Below, piece after piece: positions 44,281-51,546 of a DNA stretch of 51,546 nucleotides. Origin of the DNA: Lachnospiraceae bacterium. GTDB lineage: Bacteria; Bacillota; Clostridia; Lachnospirales; Lachnospiraceae. The translations under genes were made by a program, and so were the position numbers. The stretch covers positions 1 to 51,546 of the forward strand of contig JAEEXY010000015.1 in the NCBI GenBank assembly GCA_016288005.1. The letters run 5' to 3'. The stretch's first letter is position 1. Each line of letters opens with the position of its first letter. Below the pieces are notes generated by a model. That model was given only the letters and a program-made list of their open reading frames with translations. It had not been told where the DNA came from and ran no database searches.

Positions 44281-45393
44281 TCAGATCTCGGCACGCTGCA
44301 GGGCTTCTTCGTAATCCCTGGTGCCCTTGAATACTTCGTTGGAATAAGGATTCTTGCCGAGTTTTATCGCATTGCGTATGATCACGGAGATGCACAATAC
44401 GTTGGCCGCGAGGGCGAGCATTGCCACAAAGCCCTGCATGCGGGGATCTGCGGTGATGCCCATGGACTGAATGATCTGTCCGGCCTTGACGGTTTTGCCT
44501 TCGCCGGCATTGTAAAGAGCGATGGCCTTTTCATAGAGGTCCATGGTCGTGATGCCCGCAGCCGTCGCACCGCCGTAAAGCGAAGGAAGAACGGCCGCGA
44601 AGATGCCTTTAAGCTGGAAGAGCGGAACGACCTGAGCCCACATGCACCAGATGGCAAGGGTATTCGCGCGGTTCTGTATCCATGCGCCCTTGTTCCAGAG
44701 GGCATTTGCGAATGTAGGAGCGAGAAGGAGCGCTACGCCGCAGTACCATGTATGAGTGGGAAGGTTGAGGTATGTGTATTCAAAGTTCCAGATATCGTAG
44801 GCGAGGATGAACCAGATGGTCATATCGGGCCAGAGCATATCGGACTTGTTCTTGTCTTTGGATGTATAAAGGTGAATACAGCCGGTCATGCAGAATATAT
44901 TGATCAGACCTGCCAGGGCGTTGACAACGTTCCACCATCCTCCGTAAAGGAAAACGCCTTCGTTCGATGCCCACCATGCGCCGGAGAGATTGCCGCTGAT
45001 CTTATAAGCCGCAAGCGCGGACTCCATATCGGAAACATTGGCGATCATGATGTTGGCCGCAACAATGGCCCAGGGGAACCATGCGAACCATTTTTCCTTG
45101 CCGATGCCCCACTTGTACTTGATCATCATAAAGCCGACGCAGCCGATGTCCGCGGCGTAAAGCTTGAAGTAGTGGAACCAGCCGTCCATGTAGGCTACGG
45201 TAGGGTTCTCGGGACCGCCGAACAGGCCGACGTGAGCCAGGATGAAATAGACGGTAAGAATACTCGGGATCACAACGAAAATGATCAGTCCGCCGAGCTT
45301 GGTGCGGCGCCCGAGTTCATTCATTACGATGAGTCCGGCAAATACGAGGAACCATCCGAGTATCTGCCAAAGATTGGTGATCTGGAATATCAT
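44281..45393 (-). CDS. DUF5692 family membrane protein
   Basis: The 370-residue protein starts behind AAAGGAGG and has about eight to ten helices. It is rich in Trp (for example WWNVVNALAGLINIF, DIWNFEYTYLNLPTHTWYCG). I recognise it as DUF5692, a family of clostridial membrane proteins of unknown function. It is transcribed alone from a promoter whose spacer is a perfect palindrome (45461-45473), so it is probably under a dedicated repressor and might be an exporter or a membrane-stress protein. The regulator is not adjacent. Confidence 0.78.
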   Translation of the reverse strand: MIFQITNLWQILGWFLVFAGLIVMNELGRRTKLGGLIIFVVIPSILTVYFILAHVGLFGGPENPTVAYMDGWFHYFKLYAADIGCVGFMMIKYKWGIGKEKWFAWFPWAIVAANIMIANVSDMESALAAYKISGNLSGAWWASNEGVFLYGGWWNVVNALAGLINIFCMTGCIHLYTSKDKNKSDMLWPDMTIWFILAYDIWNFEYTYLNLPTHTWYCGVALLLAPTFANALWNKGAWIQNRANTLAIWCMWAQVVPLFQLKGIFAAVLPSLYGGATAAGITTMDLYEKAIALYNAGEGKTVKAGQIIQSMGITADPRMQGFVAMLALAANVLCISVIIRNAIKLGKNPYSNEVFKGTRDYEEALQRAEI

Positions 45394-45452
45394 AAAACGC
45401 CTCCTTTAAAATATTTTCGGCAAAGAAACTCTTTCCTTGCCTTTCAGTTTCT

Positions 45453-45481
45453 ATTATAATCGGACAGTGTCCGAAAGACAA
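45453..45481 (-). promoter_or_regulatory. Promoter of the DUF5692 gene
   Basis: On the minus strand TTGTCT (45476-45481) and TATAAT (45453-45458) are 17 bp apart; almost the whole spacer is an operator-like palindrome. Confidence 0.75.
45461..45473. promoter_or_regulatory. TetR-type operator in the DUF5692 promoter spacer
   Basis: CGGACA-G-TGTCCG is a perfect palindrome between the -35 and -10. GGACA...TGTCC sites of this kind are typical of TetR/AcrR-family repressors; no TetR gene lies in the window. Confidence 0.6.
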
Positions 45482-45511
45482 TAAAAAGTTTATAGATTCT
45501 TAATAATTTGA

Positions 45512-45540
45512 TTGCCCGGCAAAGGCATAAAATGTATAAT
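45512..45540 (+). promoter_or_regulatory. Promoter of the histidine phosphatase gene
   Basis: TTGCCC (45512-45517) and TATAAT (45535-45540) have a 17-bp spacer, 31 bp before the start codon. Confidence 0.65.
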
Positions 45541-45571
45541 GGATCGCATGGGAAAGATCGGAGGAACTGAT

Positions 45572-46111
45572 ATGGGAAGACTCTATTTTGTTAGACACGG
45601 AGAATCCGAGTGGAATGTGCAGAAAAAGATATGCGGGCAGACCGACATACCCCTTACGGACAACGGCCGTGAGCAGGCGCGTATGTCTGCCGCCAGGATA
45701 ATAGAAAGAGGCATCAGGGCGGACGAGATATGGTGCTCCCCGCTGCAGCGCGCGAAGGAGACGGCCGAGATCATATCGGGCATTACGGGTATCCCGGTTC
45801 GCGTTGAACCCAGGCTCATCGAGCAGAACTTCGGCAGTTACGAGGGCAAAAACTGGAACACGCAGGATTTCTTTGAGTCGAAGCAGCGTTTTGCCGACGA
45901 TTATGAGGGCGGAGAGTCCATGCTGCGCGTGGCTCAGAGGATATACAACGTGATCGACGATGTGAAGGCATCGGGCAAGACGATCATCCTCGCGGCGCAC
46001 AACGGCATCGTCAGATCGGTACAGTCTTATTTCCACAGCGAGACCAACGAGGAGTACGCGAGCTTCGGCATACCGAACTGCGAAGTTGTTGAATATACGT
46101 GGGAAGATTAA
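45572..46111 (+). CDS. Histidine phosphatase family protein (phosphoglycerate-mutase-like)
   Basis: The ATG at 45572 behind GGAGGA gives 179 residues. The RHG motif (FVRHGESEWN) holds the phospho-accepting histidine; the second His is in LAAHNGIVRS, with the acidic EQNFGSYEG region between. Bacterial members of this size are usually broad phosphatases (alpha-ribazole phosphatase or GpmB-like) rather than true mutases. It is monocistronic, followed by the tRNA gene. Substrate not determined. Confidence 0.9.
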   Translation: MGRLYFVRHGESEWNVQKKICGQTDIPLTDNGREQARMSAARIIERGIRADEIWCSPLQRAKETAEIISGITGIPVRVEPRLIEQNFGSYEGKNWNTQDFFESKQRFADDYEGGESMLRVAQRIYNVIDDVKASGKTIILAAHNGIVRSVQSYFHSETNEEYASFGIPNCEVVEYTWED

Positions 46112-46127
46112 GGCGCTCAGATTTTTC

Positions 46128-46155
46128 TTGATTTTTGAAAAGAGTATGATATAAT
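46128..46155 (+). promoter_or_regulatory. Promoter of the tRNA-Ala gene
   Basis: TTGATT (46128-46133) and TATAAT (46150-46155) are 16 bp apart; the mature tRNA starts 14 bp after the -10. Confidence 0.7.
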
Positions 46156-46168
46156 CAGACACGTTGAC

Positions 46169-46241
46169 GGGCTTTTAGCTCAGCTGGGAGAGCGCCAGGT
46201 TCGCAATCTGGAGGTCAGGGGTTCGATCCCCCTAAGGTCCA
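46169..46241 (+). tRNA. tRNA-Ala, anticodon CGC
   Basis: A 73-nt cloverleaf fits: acceptor GGGCTTT/AAGGTCC, D-arm GCTC/GAGC, anticodon stem CCAGG/TCTGG with loop TTCGCAA (anticodon CGC, decoding GCG), T-arm AGGGG/CCCCT with TTCGATC. The G3-U70 pair, the alanine identity element, is present. The CCA end is not encoded. Confidence 0.95.
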
Positions 46242-46246
46242 TGCAT

Positions 46247-46290
46247 ACAGGGTGACTGTTATCTTTTACGGTGACAGGCACTCTGTTTTT
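46247..46290 (+). terminator. Terminator of tRNA-Ala built from the GGTGACAGG repeat
   Basis: CAGGGTGACTGT can pair with ACAGGCACTCTG with a few mismatches, and a T7 run follows. It includes the repeat copy GGTGACAGGCACT at 46270-46282. Confidence 0.65.
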
Positions 46291-46305
46291 TTATAGTTTT
46301 TTAAT

Positions 46306-46318
46306 GGTGACAGGCACC
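46306..46318 (+). repeat. GGTGACAGGCACC short repeat
   Basis: GGTGACAGGCACC, the reference copy for this repeat family. It lies just upstream of a TATAAT at 46328-46333, which may be the -10 of the downstream gene with a poor -35 inside the repeat. Confidence 0.6.
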
Positions 46319-46404
46319 CTTTCTTGCTATAATTAGGTAAATGCTGCGGGTTTACAGCATAAGAGAAGGTTATGTACGCATAAATAAAACTTATGGGAGG
46401 TTAT

Positions 46405-47304
46405 ATGGAGAGATATCAAAGATCGTCCGATGCCAATGTCATTACGGAGCAGTACATGGATTCCATTCTGATAGAGTCCAGGTACATCGGTTCGGTAAAG
46501 GCCGATACGACCGTGGATTTCTTGGGAGAGACATTTTCCGTGCCGGTCATGACGCCGGCGTTCTCGCACCTGAAAAACTACGGCGGACGCGAGAAAAACG
46601 GTCTGGTCGAGTATTCTGAGGCCGCAAAGGATCTGAATATACTCAATTTCTGCGGCATGATGGAAAACGACATGTTTAAGAGCATCGTCGATACCGGCGC
46701 AAAGACTGTAAGGATAGTTAAGCCTTACGCCGACAACGGCAAGGTGAAGGACCAGATGCAGTATGCCGAGTCGGTCGGCGCGTTCGGCATCGGCATGGAC
46801 ATAGACCATATATTCGGCAGCGAGGGCTACGATGTGGTCGTCGGAGAGGAAATGGGCTGTCAGACGGCTGATATGCTGCAGTCATATGTCGGCCTCACTA
46901 AGCTGCCGTTTATCGTAAAAGGCGTTCTGAGCGTATCCGACGCCGCGGCCTGCGCAGAGATCGGGGCAAAGGCGGTCATCGTGAGCCATCACCACGGCCG
47001 TCTGCCTTACGCGGTACCTCCGATGCTGGTGCTGCCCGACATAAAGGCGGCGCTCGAAGGTACGGGAGTTAAGATCATCGTGGACTGCGGCATCGCCACG
47101 GGAGCCGACGTTTTCAAGGCTCTGGCGCTCGGCGCCGATGCGGCTGCGGTAGGCAGATCGATGCTGCCCTCGCTCGAGAGCGAAGGAGCGGAAGGCGTTA
47201 AGAAGTTTATCACCGGAGTCGGCAATGAGCTCAGATACATCATGAGTTCCACCGGATTCCGGACGGTTGATGATATAGACAGTTCGGTCCTTTACGGGGT
47301 CTGA
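46405..47304 (+). CDS. FMN-dependent alpha-hydroxy-acid oxidase-like protein
   Basis: The ATG at 46405 follows GGGAGGT and gives 299 residues. A TIM-barrel FMN fold is visible: FSVPVMTPAFSHL near the start, PFIVKGVLSVSDA, the active-site region VSHHHGRLPYAVPP and the phosphate-binding end KIIVDCGIATGADVFKALALGADAAAVGR. The usual family signature is SNHGGRQ; here the middle residues are altered (SHHHGR). The protein is shorter than typical lactate or glycolate oxidases. It heads a run of same-strand genes with an isomerase and an aldo/keto reductase, so it could act on a sugar acid or hydroxy acid. Confidence 0.78.
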   Translation: MERYQRSSDANVITEQYMDSILIESRYIGSVKADTTVDFLGETFSVPVMTPAFSHLKNYGGREKNGLVEYSEAAKDLNILNFCGMMENDMFKSIVDTGAKTVRIVKPYADNGKVKDQMQYAESVGAFGIGMDIDHIFGSEGYDVVVGEEMGCQTADMLQSYVGLTKLPFIVKGVLSVSDAAACAEIGAKAVIVSHHHGRLPYAVPPMLVLPDIKAALEGTGVKIIVDCGIATGADVFKALALGADAAAVGRSMLPSLESEGAEGVKKFITGVGNELRYIMSSTGFRTVDDIDSSVLYGV

Positions 47305-47317
47305 AAGGGAGGCGCGC

Positions 47318-48139
47318 ATGAGACTGGGAATATCTTCGCCGCTGGCGTATGACAGCGCGGAAAGCTGGATAAAGGCGCAGACTGAGCTCGGGTGTGAGAC
47401 GGTTGTTTTTCCCGTACAGAGCAATGAGCCCGATGATAAGATCATTGAGTATAAGGAGGCTGCCGACAGGGCAGGCCTTACGATTGCCGAAGTAGGCATC
47501 TGGAGAAACGCGCTCTCGCCCGATCCCGCGGAGAGGCAGAAAAACCTCGATTACTGCGTGGAGCAGCTGAGACTGGCCGATTATGTGGGAGCGAGATGCT
47601 GCGTAAACGTGGCAGGCGCTCTCGGACCGATATGGGACGGCCCCTATAAGGAGAATTTCTCCGCGGAGGCCCGGAAACAGACGATAGATACGGTCAGGAC
47701 GATCATCGACAGGGCAGATGTAAAGAATACATATTTCACGCTGGAGCCGATGCCGTGGATGATACCGACAGGTCCAAAGGATTACGCGAGGCTTCTCGAT
47801 GAGGTCGGGCGGGACCGTTTCGCGGTGCATATGGACATCATCAATATGATCAACTCGATCGAGCGGTATTTCAATGCGGAGGAGCTCGTGGATGAGTGCG
47901 CGGAGCTGCTGGGCAGCAGGATACGGAGCTGCCACATAAAGGATGTGCATCTGAGCACGGAGTTTACCGTAAGGCTCGAGGAGTGCGCGCCGGGCTGCGG
48001 CGAATTCCCGCTGGAGTACTATGTTTCGAAAATGGAGGCAATAGATCCCGAGATGCCCGTCATTCTGGAGCATCTGAGCTCGGACGACGACTACCGCAGG
48101 TATATGAGATATCTGCAGAGCAGGCTGGAAAAACGCTGA
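47318..48139 (+). CDS. Sugar phosphate isomerase/epimerase, TIM-barrel (xylose-isomerase-like)
   Basis: The 273-residue protein starts at 47318 behind GGGAGG. The AP endonuclease-2-like barrel shows metal-binding candidates: Glu in FTLEPMPW, Asp/His in HMDIINM, His in SCHIKDV and Glu in VILEHL. Such enzymes isomerise or epimerise sugars or inositols. It lies 13 bp after the oxidase gene and 24 bp before the reductase gene, suggesting an operon for an unidentified sugar derivative. Confidence 0.85.
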   Translation: MRLGISSPLAYDSAESWIKAQTELGCETVVFPVQSNEPDDKIIEYKEAADRAGLTIAEVGIWRNALSPDPAERQKNLDYCVEQLRLADYVGARCCVNVAGALGPIWDGPYKENFSAEARKQTIDTVRTIIDRADVKNTYFTLEPMPWMIPTGPKDYARLLDEVGRDRFAVHMDIINMINSIERYFNAEELVDECAELLGSRIRSCHIKDVHLSTEFTVRLEECAPGCGEFPLEYYVSKMEAIDPEMPVILEHLSSDDDYRRYMRYLQSRLEKR

Positions 48140-48163
48140 GACGGGCAACCGCAGGAGGTATAT

Positions 48164-49375
48164 ATGCTGTACAGAAAAGACAGAAAAGGCAACCCGATAT
48201 CGCAGCTGGGCTACGGCTGCATGAGATTTACGAAAAACGGCGGCAAGATAGATTATGAAAAGGCCGAAAAGGAGATACTGCGCGGAATAGAGCTCGGTAT
48301 CAACTATTTCGATACCGCTTACATTTACCCGGGCAGTGAGGAATGTCTGGGCCGGATACTGGCCGAGAACAACTGCCGCGACAAGGTCTGTATCGCGACC
48401 AAACTGCCCCAGTATATCATGAGGTCGGCAAAGGCGATCGACAAAACCTTTGCGGAGGAGCTGGCCAGGCTCAGGACCGACCACATCGATTATTATCTGA
48501 TGCACATGTTCACCGACTATATGGAGTGGGAGAACCTGAAAAAGCTGGGCATCGAGGAGTGGATCGACGCGCATAAGGCCGACGGGAGCGTTCGCAATAT
48601 CGGTTTCTCGTTTCACGGCGATACCGATACGTTCTTAAAGCTGCTGAATGCCTATGACTGGGATTTCTGCCAGATACAGTACAACTATTTCGATGAGTTC
48701 AGCCAGGCGGGACGCGCGGGGCTTGAGGCGGCGCAGAAAAAGGGCGTGCCCGTGATCATCATGGAGCCTCTGCGCGGCGGAAAACTGGCCACGCTGCCCG
48801 ATAAGGCGATGGAAGAGCTGAAAGCTTCGGGAACAGGTTTTACGCCCGCCGAGCTCGGATTCAGGTGGTTATGGGACCAGGAGGGCGTTACCTGCGTGCT
48901 CTCGGGCATGAATTCGATCGAAATGCTCGAGGAAAACGTAAAAGTCGCTTCCGACGCCGCGGCAGGCAGTTTCACAGATAAGGAATACGGCCTGACCGAC
49001 CGCATCAGGAACATCATCAAGGAGCGCGAAAAGGTCGGCTGCACGGGCTGCAGATACTGCATGCCCTGTCCTAAGGGAGTTGATATCCCGGGCAATTTCC
49101 ACTACTATAATCTCATGTATCTGGAGAAAAAGGGACGCGCGCGGTTCGAGTTTTTCCGGAATGTCGGCATGCGAAAGGATCCCGCGTTCGCGTCGCAGTG
49201 CGTAGGCTGCGGTAAATGCGAGTCGCACTGTCCCCAGCATCTGCCCATCAGGGAGAAGCTCAAAGAGGCCGATAAGGCGCTCAGGCCATTGCCTTACAGG
49301 GTGGGACTCTCGGCAGCGAGAGCGATCCTCGGCAGGAGATCCCGGAAGGACAAGGGAGAAAACGGCAAGGCATAA
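48164..49375 (+). CDS. Aldo/keto reductase with C-terminal 4Fe-4S cluster region
   Basis: The 403-residue protein begins behind CAGGAGG. The AKR barrel has the tetrad FDTAYIY (Asp, Tyr), ATKLP (Lys) and MHMF (His). From about residue 285 follow two cysteine clusters, CTGCRYCMPCPKGVDIP and CVGCGKCESHCPQ, for ferredoxin-type 4Fe-4S binding. This oxidoreductase class is common in anaerobes; electrons may pass from NAD(P)H or ferredoxin. It is the last gene of the oxidase-isomerase-reductase run. Confidence 0.9.
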   Translation: MLYRKDRKGNPISQLGYGCMRFTKNGGKIDYEKAEKEILRGIELGINYFDTAYIYPGSEECLGRILAENNCRDKVCIATKLPQYIMRSAKAIDKTFAEELARLRTDHIDYYLMHMFTDYMEWENLKKLGIEEWIDAHKADGSVRNIGFSFHGDTDTFLKLLNAYDWDFCQIQYNYFDEFSQAGRAGLEAAQKKGVPVIIMEPLRGGKLATLPDKAMEELKASGTGFTPAELGFRWLWDQEGVTCVLSGMNSIEMLEENVKVASDAAAGSFTDKEYGLTDRIRNIIKEREKVGCTGCRYCMPCPKGVDIPGNFHYYNLMYLEKKGRARFEFFRNVGMRKDPAFASQCVGCGKCESHCPQHLPIREKLKEADKALRPLPYRVGLSAARAILGRRSRKDKGENGKA

Positions 49376-49487
49376 CCTTTGAAAGTCATTGGAAGCAATA
49401 AGCCATACCCCCTGAATCGCAGGGGCTAAAATAATGAGAACGAGCGGACGGACAGGCGTATCTGTTCGTACGCGGAAGGAGCAGAAA

Positions 49488-50336
49488 GTGAAAAAAGGTC
49501 TGATAATGGAAGGCGGCGCGATGCGAGGGGTATTTACCTGCGGGGTCATCGATGTCTTTATGGAAAACGGGATCGAATTCGACGGTGCCGCCGGGATCAG
49601 CGCGGGGGCCGCATTCGGCTGCAATTACAAATCGAAGCAGATAGGGCGCGGCATACGCTATAACAAAAAGTACTGCAAGGACCCGAGATACTGCAGCGTT
49701 CGGTCGCTGCTCACCACGGGAAACCTGTACGGCGCGGAGTTCTGCTATAAGACACTGCCCGAGGAGCTCGACGTGTTCGATACCGAGACTTTTAAGGCTA
49801 ACCCGATGGAGTTTTACGTGGGCGCGGTGGACGTAAATACCGGCGAGATGCGCTACCACAAGTGCGTGGACGGCGGCAAGCGCGATCTGCGATGGATCAG
49901 GGCGTCTGCGTCGATGCCGATGGTATCCAAGCCCGTGCGCGTCGAAGGGCACAAGCTTTTGGACGGCGGCATCATTGATTCGGTGCCTTACAAATACATG
50001 GAGGATCTCGGCTATGACCGCAATGTGATCATCCTCACACAGCCGGCCGGCTATGTAAAGAAAAAGAGCGCGGCACTGCCCTTAGCGCACCTGATGCTCC
50101 GCAAATACCCCGTGATGCGCGATGTGATGGACGTACGCCATATCCGCTACAACCAGCAGATACGCGAGATCAATGACCGCGAAAAGGCAGGCATCTCACT
50201 CGTTATCCGTCCTCCTTACGACCTTGGCATCAGCCGTACCGAGAGCAACCCGGACGAACTCGAGCGCGTATATCAGATCGGGCGGCGCGTTGCCACCGAG
50301 CGACTGGAGGAAGTAAAGAAATTCCTGGATATTTGA
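49488..50336 (+). CDS. Patatin-like phospholipase
   Basis: The GTG at 49488 follows GGAAGGA and starts at MKKGLIMEGGAMRGVF; an ATG at 49434 would add a non-conserved basic leader. The 282-residue protein has the oxyanion-hole GGAMRG, nucleophile Ser38 in GISAG and Asp159 in DGGIIDS, the catalytic dyad of patatins. It is expected to hydrolyse lipid acyl esters in the cytoplasm or at the membrane. Monocistronic by spacing. Confidence 0.9.
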   Translation: MKKGLIMEGGAMRGVFTCGVIDVFMENGIEFDGAAGISAGAAFGCNYKSKQIGRGIRYNKKYCKDPRYCSVRSLLTTGNLYGAEFCYKTLPEELDVFDTETFKANPMEFYVGAVDVNTGEMRYHKCVDGGKRDLRWIRASASMPMVSKPVRVEGHKLLDGGIIDSVPYKYMEDLGYDRNVIILTQPAGYVKKKSAALPLAHLMLRKYPVMRDVMDVRHIRYNQQIREINDREKAGISLVIRPPYDLGISRTESNPDELERVYQIGRRVATERLEEVKKFLDI

Positions 50337-50487
50337 ACGTCTGAACACTGCTCAAAAACACCGTTCGAAAATCATTCAAAAAGCGCAAAATAGCGTGAAA
50401 AGCGTGAACACAGCACCTTTTCGCGAAGACCAAAACCACGAAGGTAATATCGCCGGGAGGATGATCCTCTCAGTAAAAAAATACAGT

Positions 50488-50558
50488 GCGGGCGCGCAGG
50501 GTATTTTTTCCAAAACGATAAGGGTTTGTTTTGGAAAAAATGTCCCGTTGCAGCCCGC
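50488..50558. repeat. Long imperfect hairpin (71 bp)
   Basis: A 14-bp perfect core (ATTTTTTCCAAAAC at 50503-50516 with 50528-50541) sits inside GC-rich outer arms (GCGGGC 50488-50493 with GCCCGC 50553-50558). No T tract follows. It lies in the 338-bp gap between the patatin and NhaC genes, which otherwise holds only the promoter at 50589. Confidence 0.6.
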
Positions 50559-50588
50559 GCCTTCGCTAAATAATTCCTCAGCGTCCCC

Positions 50589-50617
50589 TTGACCTGTGGA
50601 AATCTATCCTTTACAAT
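50589..50617 (+). promoter_or_regulatory. Promoter of the NhaC-type gene
   Basis: TTGACC (50589-50594) and TACAAT (50612-50617) have a 17-bp spacer, 57 bp before the start codon. Confidence 0.7.
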
Positions 50618-50674
50618 AGACTACATCAATGCACCACATCACCACTTTAAAGGGAAAAACAACAGGAGGGAAAC

Positions 50675-51546
50675 ATGAAAAAGAAAAGTATCCTCATCGC
50701 CGCGCTGGTTTTCGCTGCGGTGATCGCACTGGTTGCCATTATGCATGCCACGGGCACGGATTCATTCGTGGGCACCGCGTGGGCGCTGCTGCCGCCGCTC
50801 GTAGCCATCGCATTGGCACTGATCACAAAAGAAGCATACTCCTCACTCTTTATCGGCGTTCTGCTGGGAGCGTTCATGGCGGCTCAGTGCTCCGTGCTCG
50901 GGACCGTTGATATGCTCACCGTGGACGGCCTGACGGCTGCGGTTGCGGATAATGCGGGCATTTACCTTTTCCTCGTTATCCTCGGTATCATAGTAGCCCT
51001 TGTAAATAAGTCCGGCGCTTCGCGCGCATTCGGAACCTGGGCGCAGAAGCACATCAAGACAAAGGCGGGCGCGCTGCTCGCGACATTTGCACTGGGCGTG
51101 CTCATCTTCATTGACGACTATTTCAACTGCCTCACCGTAGGTTCGGTTATGTCTCCCGTGACCGACAGTAAGAAGATCTCGAGAGTAAAGCTCGCGTACA
51201 TCATTGACGCGACCGCTGCTCCCGTCTGTATGATCGCGCCCGTTTCTTCGTGGGCTGCGGCTGTTTCGGGCTGCGTTGAGAGCGAGACCTACTCGGGCAT
51301 TTCGCTTTTCGTAAGGGCCATCCCTTATAACTTCTATTCGATCTTTACATTTGTATTCATCATCGGCCTCGTGATCCTCGGCTTCGATTACGGCAAGATG
51401 AGCGGCTTCGAGATCAAGGCGCAGGAGACCGGCGATCTCAGCATTCTCGATGTCGATGTAAATGAAGACAAGAACATCCGCGATGTTGTCGAGAACGGAC
51501 CTGTAACTCCCGCGCGCGGCAAGATAATTGACCTCGTACTTCCTAT
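50675..51546 (+). CDS. Na+/H+ antiporter, NhaC family (3' end cut by window)
   Basis: The ATG at 50675 follows ACAGGAGGG; about 290 residues are visible and the frame is still open at the window end. Helices with ALLPPLVAIALALITKEAYSSLFIGVLLGAF and the signature FIDDYFNCLTVGSVM, then PVSSWAAAVSG, place it in the NhaC-type ion transporter superfamily. Function is sodium/proton or organic-acid/proton exchange. A cytoplasmic acidic loop (about residues 245-280) follows the sixth or seventh helix. Confidence 0.87.
   Translation, partial: MKKKSILIAALVFAAVIALVAIMHATGTDSFVGTAWALLPPLVAIALALITKEAYSSLFIGVLLGAFMAAQCSVLGTVDMLTVDGLTAAVADNAGIYLFLVILGIIVALVNKSGASRAFGTWAQKHIKTKAGALLATFALGVLIFIDDYFNCLTVGSVMSPVTDSKKISRVKLAYIIDATAAPVCMIAPVSSWAAAVSGCVESETYSGISLFVRAIPYNFYSIFTFVFIIGLVILGFDYGKMSGFEIKAQETGDLSILDVDVNEDKNIRDVVENGPVTPARGKIIDLVLP

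Noticed and set aside
47240..48616. A 458-codon open frame on the minus strand
   Set aside because: It is antisense to three well-supported genes, and its translation has no recognisable domain.

Overview
The window looks like a chromosomal segment of a fibre-degrading member of the Clostridia, most likely Lachnospiraceae. The grounds are strong AGGAGG ribosome-binding sites, Firmicute-type -35/-10 promoters, lipoprotein signal peptides, DUF5696, DUF5692 and FtsX-type transporter families, and a base composition that by eye is a little above 50% GC. The assignment is an inference from gene families; no rRNA is present.

Layout. (1) 1-1786: the 3' part of a DUF2264 protein, closed by a strong terminator. 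(2) 2225-25474: a 13-gene, same-strand beta-1,3-glucan (laminarin-type) utilisation locus. It has one promoter flanked by two ACGT-centred palindromes, two extracellular solute-binding proteins, two pairs of ABC permeases, and an NHL-TPR-Yip1 membrane protein plus a DUF5696 protein between the permease pairs. It also has a GH16 lipoprotein, a large GH161/GH94-type phosphorylase, a GH17 enzyme, a LacI regulator, a GH94 phosphorylase and a GH30 enzyme. The apparent logic is outside cleavage by GH16, import by the ABC systems (no ATPase in the locus), then phosphorolysis and hydrolysis in the cytoplasm. (3) 25478-25922: an XRE regulator with its own promoter. (4) 25891-30630: an AT-rich island of about 4.7 kb bounded by a 32-bp perfect direct repeat. 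It carries an ABC exporter-like operon, two small secreted proteins, and a PadR regulator with a membrane partner, but no recombinase. (5) 30640-35409: a CE1-type esterase lipoprotein, a stand-alone PTS EIIC-like membrane protein, a cation/proton antiporter and an MgtC-family protein.

(6) 35650-40903: an FtsX-type ABC transporter with a two-component system. (7) 41004-42368: a TrpB2-type tryptophan synthase beta homologue. (8) 42369-43485: a 1.1-kb gene-free region with three tandem palindromic repeats, a deeply nested inverted-repeat structure of about 327 nt, a degenerate tandem array in the opposite orientation, and a cluster of DnaA-box-like 9-mers. (9) 43486-51546: a TVP38/DedA-type membrane protein, a DUF5692 membrane protein, a histidine phosphatase, tRNA-Ala(CGC), an FMN-dependent alpha-hydroxy-acid oxidase-like protein, a TIM-barrel isomerase, an aldo/keto reductase with ferredoxin-like cysteines, a patatin and the start of an NhaC-type antiporter cut by the window end.

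The parts most worth attention are the paired-permease/Yip1/DUF5696 transport block, the repeat-bounded island with its uncharacterised secreted proteins, and the structured element with the adjacent DnaA-box cluster. No homology search or structure prediction was run; family names come from reading the translated sequences.
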